Below are positions 1 to 6,457 of a stretch of 20,364 nt of DNA, in pieces. The notes beneath the pieces are model-generated. The model did not search any database. It saw only the letters and a program-made list of their open reading frames with translations, and was not told the origin of the DNA. Source of the stretch: CAYZJD01 sp964483455 (GTDB taxonomy: Bacteria > Acidobacteriota > Terriglobia > Bryobacterales > Bryobacteraceae); assembly GCA_964483455.1 (NCBI GenBank), contig CAZACK010000096.1, forward strand, positions 1 through 20,364, read 5' to 3'. Both the position numbers and the translations under genes were made by a program. How positions within the stretch are numbered: the stretch's first letter is position 1; each line of letters opens with the position of its first letter.

Positions 1-71
1 GCTTGCGGTTCGCGATCCGCGAAGGCGGCCGGACGGTGGGCGCCGGCACGGTGACGGAGGTAATCGAGTAG
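1..71 (+). CDS. tuf: Elongation factor Tu, C-terminal end (partial)
   Basis: Only the last 22 residues are inside the window; the reading frame enters at position 3 and stops at TAG 69-71. The sequence reads LRFAIREGGRTVGAGTVTEV and ends IE, matching the highly conserved C-terminal beta-barrel strand of EF-Tu (the RFAIREGGRTVGAG segment). EF-Tu is the GTPase that delivers aminoacyl-tRNA to the ribosomal A site. It ends 34 nt before rpsJ, the usual str-to-S10 junction (fusA-tuf-rpsJ), so the S10 cluster is probably co-transcribed with an upstream str operon. No promoter or terminator is visible in the 34-nt gap. Confidence 0.93.
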   Translation, partial: LRFAIREGGRTVGAGTVTEVIE

Positions 72-100
72 GGGCGAGGCGCTCCTTGCTCTTGCCGGGT

Positions 101-112
101 GCAACATGTTGC
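101..112. promoter_or_regulatory. Perfect 12-bp palindrome over the rpsJ start codon
   Basis: GCAACATGTTGC equals its own reverse complement and its central ATG is the rpsJ start. It could be a protein-binding half-site pair or chance. No operator function is known from the sequence alone. Confidence 0.3.
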
Positions 113-426
113 GAGAACGGATTCGAATACGACTGAAGGCCTACGATCACCGGGTGCTCGACGAGTCCACCAAGGCGATTGTGAAGACAGCCGGGGAGAC
201 GGGGGCCGAGGTCGCCGGGCCGATCCCGCTGCCGACGGTGAAGAACCGGTACACAGTGTTGCGGTCGCCGCACGTGGACAAGAAATCGCGGGAGCAGTTC
301 GAGATCCGGACACACAAGCGGCTGTTGGACATCCTCGAGCCGACCCAGGACACGGTGGACGCGCTGATGAAGCTGGATCTGCCAGCCGGCGTCGACGTGG
401 AGATTAAGGCCTTTGGGAAGAAGTGA
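106..426 (+). CDS. rpsJ: 30S ribosomal protein S10
   Basis: 106 aa, close to the usual 102-105. The N-terminus after the ATG reads MLRERIRIRLKAYDHRVLD, the S10 signature, followed by the loop segment with GPIPLPT and the RSPHVDKKSREQFE region. S10 lies in the 30S head and in many bacteria also acts with NusA/NusB/NusE in antitermination (S10 is NusE). The start at 106 is chosen because family homology begins there. No good Shine-Dalgarno sequence precedes it, and the ATG is the centre of a perfect 12-bp palindrome at 101-112. This is the first gene of the S10 block; the gap that follows contains the first octamer array. Confidence 0.97.
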   Translation: MLRERIRIRLKAYDHRVLDESTKAIVKTAGETGAEVAGPIPLPTVKNRYTVLRSPHVDKKSREQFEIRTHKRLLDILEPTQDTVDALMKLDLPAGVDVEIKAFGKK

Positions 427-428
427 GC

Positions 429-550
429 CGGTTATTCGGTTAGGCGGTTATTCGGTTGTTAGGTTGTTCGGTTGGGCGCCAACCGGCCAACCGGCCAACC
501 GGCCAACCGGATAAGCGAGCAACCGACTAACCGGCTAAGCGAACAACCAG
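429..550. repeat. Octamer array A: 6 CGGTTNNN units facing 9 complementary units
   Basis: The rpsJ-rplC gap is almost entirely an 8-nt periodic array. Left arm 429-476: CGGTTATT, CGGTTAGG, CGGTTATT, CGGTTGTT, AGGTTGTT, CGGTTGGG. Right arm 479-550 begins with four exact CCAACCGG units (479-510), followed by ATAAGCGA, GCAACCGA, CTAACCGG, CTAAGCGA, ACAACCAG. The arms are mutually complementary; the apex is GGTTGG (470-475) / CCAACC (479-484) with a GCG loop. In mRNA this should fold into a long imperfect hairpin. The rplC ribosome-binding AGGA (549-552) straddles the end of the array. Three further arrays of the same kind occur in this cluster. Confidence 0.9.
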
Positions 551-560
551 GAACTGTCTT

Positions 561-1193
561 ATGAGCCCAGGAATTTTAGGCAAGAAGATTGGCATGACGC
601 AGGTCTTTCGGCCGGACGGGCAGGTGGTGCCCGTCACGCTGCTGAAGGCGGGCCCCTGCGTGGTCGTGCAGCGAAAGACGCCTTCGCGGGACGGCTACGA
701 CGCGGTGCAACTGGGATTGATGGAGTATGTCAAGCCGCGGCGGATCACAAAACCGGTGACGCATCACCTGAAGAAGGCGGGCGCCGAGGGCGTGAAATTT
801 CTGCGCGAGTTCAAGCTGCGGCCGGGCGACGACGACCTGAAAGCCGGGGACCGCGTGCTGGTGGACCAGTTTCGGCCGGCCGACAAGGTGGATGTGATCG
901 GCGTCAGCAAGGGCCGGGGATTCGCCGGGCTGGTGCGGCGGCATCATTTCCGGGGCGGCGACGCGACGCACGGATCGATGTTCCACCGCGCGCCGGGTTC
1001 GATCGGCGCTTCCAGTTACCCTTCGCGGGTGTGGCCCGGGCAGCTCATGGCCGGGCACATGGGCGTGCAGCGGGTGACGATCCGCAACCTGGAAGTGATT
1101 GACGTCGACGCCGAGGACAACGTGCTGGTGGTGAAGGGTGCGGTTCCGGGACCGAACGGCGGCTACGTGGTTGTGCGCCGGGCGAAGAGGTAA
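561..1193 (+). CDS. rplC: 50S ribosomal protein L3
   Basis: 210 aa, normal for bacterial L3. It begins MSPGILGKKIGMTQVF, the L3 N-terminal signature, and carries the RRHHFRGGDATHGSMFHRAPGSIG core and the MAGHMG loop that reaches towards the peptidyl-transferase centre. In E. coli the equivalent loop reads AGQMG and its Gln150 is methylated by PrmB; here that position is His, so that modification cannot occur at this residue. L3 is an early 50S assembly initiator bound to 23S rRNA. The start follows a weak AGGA 8 nt upstream, at the edge of octamer array A. rplD follows 4 nt later. Confidence 0.97.
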   Translation: MSPGILGKKIGMTQVFRPDGQVVPVTLLKAGPCVVVQRKTPSRDGYDAVQLGLMEYVKPRRITKPVTHHLKKAGAEGVKFLREFKLRPGDDDLKAGDRVLVDQFRPADKVDVIGVSKGRGFAGLVRRHHFRGGDATHGSMFHRAPGSIGASSYPSRVWPGQLMAGHMGVQRVTIRNLEVIDVDAEDNVLVVKGAVPGPNGGYVVVRRAKR

Positions 1194-1197
1194 AGCC

Positions 1198-1824
1198 ATG
1201 CCGAAGGTGGACGTTGTCGATCTGAACAACCAGAAAGTGAGTGAAATTGAGCTGGCGGACGAGGTCTTCGCGGCGCCGGTGAACCAGTCGCTGCTGTATG
1301 AATCCGTGCGGCATTTTCGCGCCGGCCAACGGCGCGGCACGGCCAAAACGAAAGTCCGCTGGGAGGTTTCCGGATCCGGCAAGAAGCTTTGGAAGCAGAA
1401 GGGGACCGGGCGGGCGCGGATGGGCTCGATCCGGTCGCCGCTGTGGCGGCACGGGGGGACGGTGCACGGGCCGGTGGTGCGCGACTACAGTTACCGGCTG
1501 CCGCGGAAGATGCTGCTCGGGGCGCTGCGGTCGGCGCTCTCGGCCAAGCTGGCCGACGGGGAGATGAAGGTTGTGCGGGATTTCTCGCTTGACAGCCACA
1601 AGACGAAATCAATGCGGGCGGTGCTGGCGGCGCTCGAGGCGCGCCGGACAGTTCTGGTGATCGACAACGACGAGAACCGCAACCTGGCGCTCGGCTCGCG
1701 CAACCTGCCGGGCGTCACGCTTCTGGCGAGCCGCGAAGTCAATCCCTATCACCTGCTGGGGCACGAGAAGGTTCTGATCTCGGAAGCCGCGGCAAGGAAG
1801 CTCTCGGAGGCGCTGGCGCGATGA
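1198..1824 (+). CDS. rplD: 50S ribosomal protein L4
   Basis: 208 aa. The ATG at 1198 is chosen over an upstream in-frame extension because homology begins MPKVDVVDLNNQKV and the upstream part lies inside rplC. It contains the KQKGTGRARMGSIRSPLWRHGG-type extended loop that lines the peptide exit tunnel (about residues 67-90) and the C-terminal LLASREVNPYHLLGHEKVLI segment of the globular domain. In E. coli L4 also represses the S10 operon; whether it does so here is not visible. A GAGG motif in the end of rplC acts as ribosome-binding site. The stop TGA overlaps the rplW start in an ATGA. Confidence 0.96.
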   Translation: MPKVDVVDLNNQKVSEIELADEVFAAPVNQSLLYESVRHFRAGQRRGTAKTKVRWEVSGSGKKLWKQKGTGRARMGSIRSPLWRHGGTVHGPVVRDYSYRLPRKMLLGALRSALSAKLADGEMKVVRDFSLDSHKTKSMRAVLAALEARRTVLVIDNDENRNLALGSRNLPGVTLLASREVNPYHLLGHEKVLISEAAARKLSEALAR

Positions 1825-2108
1825 ACATCCACGACGTCATTCGGCGGCCCATCGTAACGGAAAAGGGCGTACAGAAGAAGGACAGCGAGCGGACGCTCTG
1901 TTTCGAGGTGGACGGCGCCGCCAACAAGATCCAGATCAAGGCCGCGGTGGAGAAGTTTCTAAGGGTGAAGGTGGAGGCGGTCAGAACGGTGAGCCAGCGG
2001 GGGAAATTGCGCCGCCGGGGCCGTTTTGCGGGCTACCGTCCGGATTGGAAGAAGGCCTACGTCCGGATCAAGGCCGGCGAGAAGATGCCGGAATACGCGG
2101 AGATTTAG
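1821..2108 (+). CDS. rplW: 50S ribosomal protein L23
   Basis: 95 aa, the family length. It begins MNIHDVIRRPIVTEKGVQKK, the L23 signature, and has the KVNT-like central part (NKIQIKAAVEKFLRVKVEAV) and a basic loop (RGKLRRRGRFAGYRPDWKKA). L23 lies at the exit-tunnel mouth and docks trigger factor and SRP. The start codon overlaps the rplD stop (ATGA, 1821-1824), with GGAGG at 1806-1810 inside rplD, so translation is probably coupled. Confidence 0.96.
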   Translation: MNIHDVIRRPIVTEKGVQKKDSERTLCFEVDGAANKIQIKAAVEKFLRVKVEAVRTVSQRGKLRRRGRFAGYRPDWKKAYVRIKAGEKMPEYAEI

Positions 2109-2127
2109 AGGGGGGGTCGGTAACAAG

Positions 2128-2958
2128 ATGCCAATCAAGACCTATCGCCCGACGACGCCGACGCGACGGTTTCAGACCGTGATCTCGCGGGAGGACGTGG
2201 CGAAGAAGAAGCCCGAGAAGAGGCTGACCGCGGGCAAGAAGCGGACGGGCGGGCGGAACTCGCGCGGCGAAATCACCGTCTGGTTCCGCGGCGGCGGTCA
2301 CAAGCGAGCCTACCGCGTCATCGACTTCAAGCGGGACAAGTCCGGGGTGCCGGCCACAGTGGCGGCGATCGAGTACGATCCGAACCGCTCGTCACGCATT
2401 GCCTTGCTGAACTACGCCGACGGCGAAAAGAGGTACATTCTGGCGCCCCTGGGCTTGCAGGTGGGGCAGACGGTGGTCTCCGGCCCGAGCGCAGACATTC
2501 TGGTGGGGAACGCCCTGCCGCTGAGCAACATTCCGGCCGGAACGGTGGTTCACAACATCGAATTGAAGCCGGGCAAGGGCGGACAGATGGCCCGGTCGGC
2601 GGGAGCCCAGGCGCAGTTGATTTCCAAGGAAGGCGGATACGCACTGCTGAAACTGCCTTCGGGAGAAACGCGGCGGGTTCAGGTCGAGTGCATGGCGACA
2701 GTGGGCCAGGTTGGAAACGCCGACCACGAGAACATCTCGCTCGGCAAGGCGGGGCGCCGCCGCTGGTTGGGGCGGAGGCCTCATAACCGCGGTGTTGCGA
2801 TGAATCCGGTCGACCATCCCCACGGCGGAGGAGAGGGCAAGACCTCCGGCGGGCGGAATCCGGTCACACCGTGGGGCCAGCCGACCCGGGGCTTCAAGAC
2901 GCGCAACAACAAGCGCACCGAGAAGTGGATTGTGAGTCACAGGGCGAAGAAACGATAG
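2128..2958 (+). CDS. rplB: 50S ribosomal protein L2
   Basis: 276 aa, normal for L2. The start at 2128 is chosen because homology begins MPIKTYRPTTPTRRFQTV; the longer open frame upstream overlaps rplW and is preceded by no ribosome-binding site, whereas a G-rich GAGGGGGGG lies 12-20 nt before 2128. The C-terminal hallmark MNPVDHPHGGGEGKT is present, including the conserved His of HPHGGG that is near the peptidyl-transferase centre. L2 is needed for subunit association and peptidyl transfer. Confidence 0.97.
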   Translation: MPIKTYRPTTPTRRFQTVISREDVAKKKPEKRLTAGKKRTGGRNSRGEITVWFRGGGHKRAYRVIDFKRDKSGVPATVAAIEYDPNRSSRIALLNYADGEKRYILAPLGLQVGQTVVSGPSADILVGNALPLSNIPAGTVVHNIELKPGKGGQMARSAGAQAQLISKEGGYALLKLPSGETRRVQVECMATVGQVGNADHENISLGKAGRRRWLGRRPHNRGVAMNPVDHPHGGGEGKTSGGRNPVTPWGQPTRGFKTRNNKRTEKWIVSHRAKKR

Positions 2959-3008
2959 AGGAGGTGGGTGGCGGAAGGCCGGGGGCAGGGAGTCCGCCGG
3001 TGCTGCCG
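2959..3008 (+). promoter_or_regulatory. Detached Shine-Dalgarno and hairpins before rpsS
   Basis: A perfect AGGAGG lies directly after the rplB stop (about 2959-2964), but the rpsS ATG is 54 nt further on with no purine-rich site close to it. Between them GGCGGA (2970-2975) pairs with TCCGCC (2993-2998), and CGG/CCG at 2998-3008 can form a second small stem. Folding out these stems would shorten, but not remove, the distance from this site to the start codon. An in-frame GTG at 2968 lies only about 3 nt behind the AGGAGG, too close for normal initiation. Confidence 0.4.
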
Positions 3009-3018
3009 CCCGTCAAAT

Positions 3019-3309
3019 ATGGCACGTTCGCTGAGAAAAGGGCCGTTTACCGACGATCATCTGATGAAGCGGATGACCGCGCTGAACGAAGCCAACGAAA
3101 AGAAGGTGGTACGGACCTGGTCGCGGCGGTCGACGATCCTGCCGGAGTTTGTGGGCCACACCATTGCCGTGCATAACGGCAAGAAGTTCATCCCGGTGTA
3201 CATCACCGAGAACATGGTGGGGCACAAGCTGGGGGAGTTCTCGCCGACGCGGACGTTTCGCGGACATTCGGCGAAGGCGGCCACGGAGAAGACGGCCAAG
3301 CCGGCGTAG
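3019..3309 (+). CDS. rpsS: 30S ribosomal protein S19
   Basis: 96 aa from the ATG at 3019, normal for S19. It begins MARSLRKGPFTDDHLMKR and contains WSRRSTILPEFVGHTIAVHNG and the GHKLGEFSPTRTFRGH C-terminal signature. S19 lies in the 30S head with S13, where it contacts the 50S. An in-frame GTG at 2968 would add 17 residues (with RRCCRP) that resemble no S19, so the internal ATG is preferred. The start has no close Shine-Dalgarno sequence. The C-terminal tail (SAKAATEKTAKPA) is slightly longer and more Ala/Lys-rich than in E. coli. Confidence 0.96.
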   Translation: MARSLRKGPFTDDHLMKRMTALNEANEKKVVRTWSRRSTILPEFVGHTIAVHNGKKFIPVYITENMVGHKLGEFSPTRTFRGHSAKAATEKTAKPA

Positions 3310-3351
3310 AAGGAGAGCTGCCGGCAAGCCCAGAGCGGGAACCTGAGAGCT

Positions 3352-3687
3352 ATGGAAGCCAGAGCGGAAGCAAGATACATCCGGACGTCGGCGCAGAAGG
3401 CGCGGCTGGTAGTGGACCTGATCCGGGGGCGGAAAGCGGGCGATGCACTGACATTGTTGCGGTCGACCAACAAGCGGGTGGCGCCGCAGGTGGAGAAGGT
3501 GCTGCGCTCGGCGATCGCCAACGCCCAGAACCGGTCGGCGGACGTGGATGTCGACAAGCTGGTGGTGCGCTCGGCGTACGTCAACGAGGGCCCGCGGATG
3601 AAGCGCATCCGGCCCGCTCCGCAGGGCCGCGCTTACCGATACCAAAGGCGCATGGCCCACATCGCAGTCACGGTGGCCGAGGAGTAG
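3352..3687 (+). CDS. rplV: 50S ribosomal protein L22
   Basis: 111 aa, the family length. It begins MEARAEARYIRTSAQKARLV, with the typical DLIRGRKAGDAL segment, and ends with the exit-tunnel beta-hairpin (GPRMKRIRPAPQGRAYRYQRR). L22 lines the exit tunnel next to L4. The last codons GAG GAG before the stop double as the AGGAG ribosome-binding site of rpsC. The 42-nt gap before it holds AAGGAGA just after the rpsS stop, rather far from the rplV ATG. Confidence 0.97.
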   Translation: MEARAEARYIRTSAQKARLVVDLIRGRKAGDALTLLRSTNKRVAPQVEKVLRSAIANAQNRSADVDVDKLVVRSAYVNEGPRMKRIRPAPQGRAYRYQRRMAHIAVTVAEE

Positions 3688-3690
3688 ACG

Positions 3691-4593
3691 ATGGGACAGA
3701 AAGTACACCCGTACGGATTTCGGCTTGGGTTCACCAAGAACTGGCGGTCGCGCTGGTTTGCCAAGCAGGATTACGCCAAGCTGCTGCGCGAGGACCTGGA
3801 TCTGAAGGAATCGCTTCGGGGGCGGCTGAAAGCGGCAGGCGTGAGCGCGGTGGAAGTGGACCGGCCGGGGAACAAGTTGCGGGTGACAATCCGGACCTCG
3901 CGGCCGGGGATCATCATCGGGCGGAAGGGCGCCGAGATCGAGAAGCTGAAGCAGGAGCTGGCTCGGAAGACCAAGCGCGAGGTGTTCATCGACATCCAGG
4001 AAGTGCACAAGCCGGAGCTGGACGCTCAGCTTGTGTCCGAGTCCATCGCGTTGCAGCTTGAGAAGCGTGTGGCCTTTCGCCGGGCGATGCGCAAGGCGGT
4101 GGATTCGGCGCAGCGGTTTGGCTGCAAGGGGATCAAGGTTCGGGTGTCGGGGCGGCTGAACGGCGCGGAAATCGCCCGCAGCGAGTGGTATCTGCAAGGG
4201 CAGCTTCCGCTGCACACGCTGCGAGCCGACATCGACTACGGCTTCAGCGAGGCGTACACAACCTACGGCGTCATCGGAATCAAGTGCTGGACGTATCGCG
4301 GCGAGATCCTCGACACGCAGCCGCGCGGCCTGTTCGGCGAGCCGGAGCCGCGGCGGATGCCGCCGCGGGAGCGAAGGGAACGCCGCGCGGCCCAGGAAGC
4401 GACCGGCCCGGCTGTCCAGCCTCCGCCGGCGGAGATGCCGCATCCGGGCCGGACGGCCGCACCGATGATGCCTCCGCTGAGCGCGCCGCAGCCCGCCTGG
4501 AAGCAGGAGATCAAGCAGGAGGAGGCGGCGCCCAAGGCGGGCGCGAGCGCTCCCCCGCCGGTGGAACCCGCCGGTTCGGAAGGCCAGCAGTAA
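3691..4593 (+). CDS. rpsC: 30S ribosomal protein S3 with long C-terminal tail
   Basis: 300 aa, against about 210-240 usual. Residues 1-212 are canonical: MGQKVHPYGFRLGFTKNWRS start, type-2 KH domain with the GRKG loop (77-80, IIIGRKGAEIEKL), and the C-terminal domain with SGRLNGAEIAR (153-163) and GEILDT. From about residue 213 a low-complexity tail follows: first basic (RRMPPRERRERRA), then rich in Pro, Ala, Glu and Gln to the end. S3 forms the mRNA entry channel with S4 and S5, and its C-terminus faces the solvent there. The tail is in frame, has the local codon style and ends in a normal stop, so it looks real rather than a frameshift. rplP follows after 15 nt. Confidence 0.96.
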   Translation: MGQKVHPYGFRLGFTKNWRSRWFAKQDYAKLLREDLDLKESLRGRLKAAGVSAVEVDRPGNKLRVTIRTSRPGIIIGRKGAEIEKLKQELARKTKREVFIDIQEVHKPELDAQLVSESIALQLEKRVAFRRAMRKAVDSAQRFGCKGIKVRVSGRLNGAEIARSEWYLQGQLPLHTLRADIDYGFSEAYTTYGVIGIKCWTYRGEILDTQPRGLFGEPEPRRMPPRERRERRAAQEATGPAVQPPPAEMPHPGRTAAPMMPPLSAPQPAWKQEIKQEEAAPKAGASAPPPVEPAGSEGQQ

Positions 4594-4608
4594 GGGGAGA
4601 ACGACGTC

Positions 4609-5025
4609 ATGTTGATGCCCAAGAAGGTCAAGTACCGGAAACAGCAGCGCGGCCGGATGGCCGGCAAGGCATGGCGCGGCTCGGCTCTGTCGTTCGGCGA
4701 CTTCGGATTGAAGGCGATGCGGTGCGGCTGGATCACGGACCGCCAGATTGAGGCGGCGCGGGTGGCGATGACGCGCTTCATCAAGCGTGGAGGCAAGGTC
4801 TGGATCCGGCTGTTTCCGGACAAACCGATCACCAAGAAGCCGGCGGAAACCCGAATGGGGAAGGGCAAGGGCGCGCCCGAGCAATGGGTGGCGGTGATCC
4901 GGCCCGGGAAGGTGCTGTTTGAAATGGAGGGAGTGAGCAGGGAGACCGCTGAACAGGCGATGCGGCTGGCGGCGCACAAGCTGCCGGTTCCGTGCAAGCT
5001 GGTTGCCCGCGCCCACGCCGAATAA
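4609..5025 (+). CDS. rplP: 50S ribosomal protein L16
   Basis: 138 aa, normal. It begins MLMPKKVKYRKQQRGRMAG, aligned with the E. coli start, so the ATG at 4609 is preferred to the one two codons on; GGGGAG lies 10-15 nt upstream. The conserved FGDFGLKAM, the WIRLFPDKPITKKPAETRMG loop with GKGKGAPEQWVAVI, and the C-terminal AHKLPVPCKLV are present. L16 contacts A- and P-site tRNA near the peptidyl-transferase centre and is incorporated late in 50S assembly. Confidence 0.97.
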   Translation: MLMPKKVKYRKQQRGRMAGKAWRGSALSFGDFGLKAMRCGWITDRQIEAARVAMTRFIKRGGKVWIRLFPDKPITKKPAETRMGKGKGAPEQWVAVIRPGKVLFEMEGVSRETAEQAMRLAAHKLPVPCKLVARAHAE

Positions 5026-5037
5026 GAGGGACCACTC

Positions 5038-5250
5038 ATGAAAGCGGACAAGATCCGGCAGCTCGACACGACCGAGCTGAACACGCAGCTCCGGGACATG
5101 AACGAACAGATCGGCCGGCTGCGGTTCCAGATGACCATGGGGCAGATGGAAGGACTGAAGAAATACCGAGGGTTGCGAAAGGACCGGGCGCGGATCGCGA
5201 CGATCCTTCGCGAACGGGCCCTGGCGCCGCAAGTCCAGGGCAAAGGGTGA
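5038..5250 (+). CDS. rpmC: 50S ribosomal protein L29
   Basis: 70 aa, normal. It is a short two-helix protein beginning MKADKIRQLDTTELNTQLRD, with the conserved LRFQMTMGQ and RGLRKDRARIATILRER segments (E. coli has LRMQAASGQ and RRDVARVKTLL). L29 lies at the tunnel exit beside L23. AGAGGG lies upstream. The gene lies between rplP and rpsQ as in nearly all bacteria; rpsQ starts 6 nt after its stop. Confidence 0.95.
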   Translation: MKADKIRQLDTTELNTQLRDMNEQIGRLRFQMTMGQMEGLKKYRGLRKDRARIATILRERALAPQVQGKG

Positions 5251-5256
5251 CGAGCG

Positions 5257-5592
5257 ATGGCCGACGAGAAGCAGGCAAGCGGCAAGAACGAGAAGACCGG
5301 CCAGGTGGTTTCGACCAAGATGGCCAAGACGATCGTGGTCGAGGTCACCCGCCGGGTGCCCCACCCAATCTATAAGCGGATCGTGACCAAGCGGAAGAAG
5401 TTCTATGCGCACGACGAGAAAGGCTCGGCGCGGCTGGGCGACGTGGTGCGGATCATCGAGTGCCGGCCGCTGAGCCGACTGAAGCGGTGGCGGCTCGGGG
5501 AGATCGTGCGGCGCGCGGTGCAAGTCGGCGTCGAGCCGGAAAGCCTGGACTCGATGAACGCGGGCACGGCGGGGCAGCCGGCCAAGCCGTAA
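5257..5592 (+). CDS. rpsQ: 30S ribosomal protein S17, extended at both ends
   Basis: 111 aa, against about 84-90 usual. The OB-fold core runs from about residue 14 (TGQVVSTKMAKTIVVEV) through HPIYKRIVTKRKKFYAHDE and GDVVRIIECRPLSRLKRW to about residue 88. About 10 extra polar residues precede it (MADEKQASGKNE), and about 22 follow (VGVEPESLDSMNAGTAGQPA). S17 binds 16S rRNA early in 30S body assembly. A shorter version is not suggested by any better internal start, since the first internal ATG lies within the core. Confidence 0.95.
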   Translation: MADEKQASGKNEKTGQVVSTKMAKTIVVEVTRRVPHPIYKRIVTKRKKFYAHDEKGSARLGDVVRIIECRPLSRLKRWRLGEIVRRAVQVGVEPESLDSMNAGTAGQPAKP

Positions 5593-5610
5593 GCGAGCGA
5601 GGAGGACGCC

Positions 5611-5979
5611 ATGATCGGAATGCGAACGATTCTGGAGGTGGCCGACAACAGCGGCGCCCGCAGGCTGCAATGCATCCTGCCGCGTGGCGGCGACCTCGGA
5701 TTGCGGGCCGGCCTCGGCGACGTGGTGACGGCGAGCGTGAAGGAAGCCTCGCCGGAGTCGGCGATCAAGAAGGGCAAAGTGGTCCGATGCGTGATCGTGA
5801 GGATGCGGAAAGAGACGCGGCGTAAGGACGGCACGTACATCCGCTTCGATTCGAACGCGGCGGTGCTGATCAACGAGGCGGGCGAGCCGGTCGGGACCCG
5901 CGTGTTCGGTCCGGTGGCGCGCGAGCTGCGCGACAAGAAGTTCATGAAGATCGTTTCGCTGGCGCCGGAGGTGCTGTGA
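5611..5979 (+). CDS. rplN: 50S ribosomal protein L14
   Basis: 122 aa, the exact family length. It begins MIGMRTILEVADNSGARRLQ, with the KKGKVVRCVIVRMRKETRR stretch and the terminal GPVARELRDKKFMKIVSLAPEVL. L14 sits at the 50S interface, forms bridges to 16S rRNA and is the docking site of the silencing factor RsfS. An AGGAGG precedes the start. Its stop overlaps the start of rplX. Confidence 0.97.
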   Translation: MIGMRTILEVADNSGARRLQCILPRGGDLGLRAGLGDVVTASVKEASPESAIKKGKVVRCVIVRMRKETRRKDGTYIRFDSNAAVLINEAGEPVGTRVFGPVARELRDKKFMKIVSLAPEVL

Positions 5980-6344
5980 TGGCGGTCGTTGCCAGGAAGA
6001 GGGAGCCGGTGCGGATCGATATCCGCAAGAACGACATTGTCAAGGTGATTGCCGGCCGGGACCGGGGAAAGACGGGACGGGTGCTCGACGTGGATCGCAA
6101 GAGCGGCAAGCTGCTGGTGGAGCACGTGATGATGATCAGGCGGCACACCCGGCCGAACCCGGCCAAGCAGATCAAGGGGGGGATTGCCGAGAGGGAAAGC
6201 CCGATCGCGGTTTCCAACGTGCAGATCGTCTGCCCCGCCTGCGGCCCGGTGCGGATTGGCCACAAGGTTGACATGGCCGGCGGGAAGGCCCGCCGCACGC
6301 GGGTCTGCCGGAAGTGCGGGGCGACGCTGGAGGCGAAGAGGTAG
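5979..6344 (+). CDS. rplX: 50S ribosomal protein L24 with zinc-ribbon C-terminus
   Basis: 121 aa from the ATG at 5979, which overlaps the rplN stop (TGATG) and follows GGAGG at about 5967-5971; a GTG one codon earlier is possible. The KOW motif (KNDIVKVIAGRDRGKTGRVL, residues 17-36) binds 23S rRNA, and L24 initiates 50S assembly. The C-terminal part keeps two Cys pairs, CPAC at 85-88 and CRKC at 110-113, a zinc-ribbon pattern found in many but not all bacterial L24. The gap that follows contains octamer array B. Confidence 0.96.
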   Translation: MAVVARKREPVRIDIRKNDIVKVIAGRDRGKTGRVLDVDRKSGKLLVEHVMMIRRHTRPNPAKQIKGGIAERESPIAVSNVQIVCPACGPVRIGHKVDMAGGKARRTRVCRKCGATLEAKR

Positions 6345-6349
6345 AACGA

Positions 6350-6450
6350 CGGTTGTTCGGTTATGCGGTTATTCGGTTATGTGGTTGGGCGGTGGTCCGG
6401 GGCTCGCGGCCTAACCGAACAACCGAATAACCGAATAACCGGCTAACAGG
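6350..6450. repeat. Octamer array B: 6 left and 5 right units
   Basis: The rplX-rplE gap is filled by 8-nt units. Left arm 6350-6397: CGGTTGTT, CGGTTATG, CGGTTATT, CGGTTATG, TGGTTGGG, CGGTGGTC. A spacer of 13 nt is followed by the right arm 6411-6450: CTAACCGA, ACAACCGA, ATAACCGA, ATAACCGG, CTAACAGG. The arms are complementary and could form a hairpin of about 40 bp with mismatches. The last unit provides the AGG of the rplE ribosome-binding site. Confidence 0.9.
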
Positions 6451-6457
6451 AATTCGT

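Noticed and set aside
429..550. CRISPR array interpretation of the octamer repeats
   Set aside because: Repeat units are 8 nt with no 25-45 nt spacers, the arrays are two-faced, and no cas genes are present.
3013..5670. An 885-codon open frame on the minus strand
   Set aside because: It lies antisense to seven clear ribosomal protein genes, has His/Arg/Pro/Leu-rich composition typical of GC-rich antisense shadows, and shows no domain.
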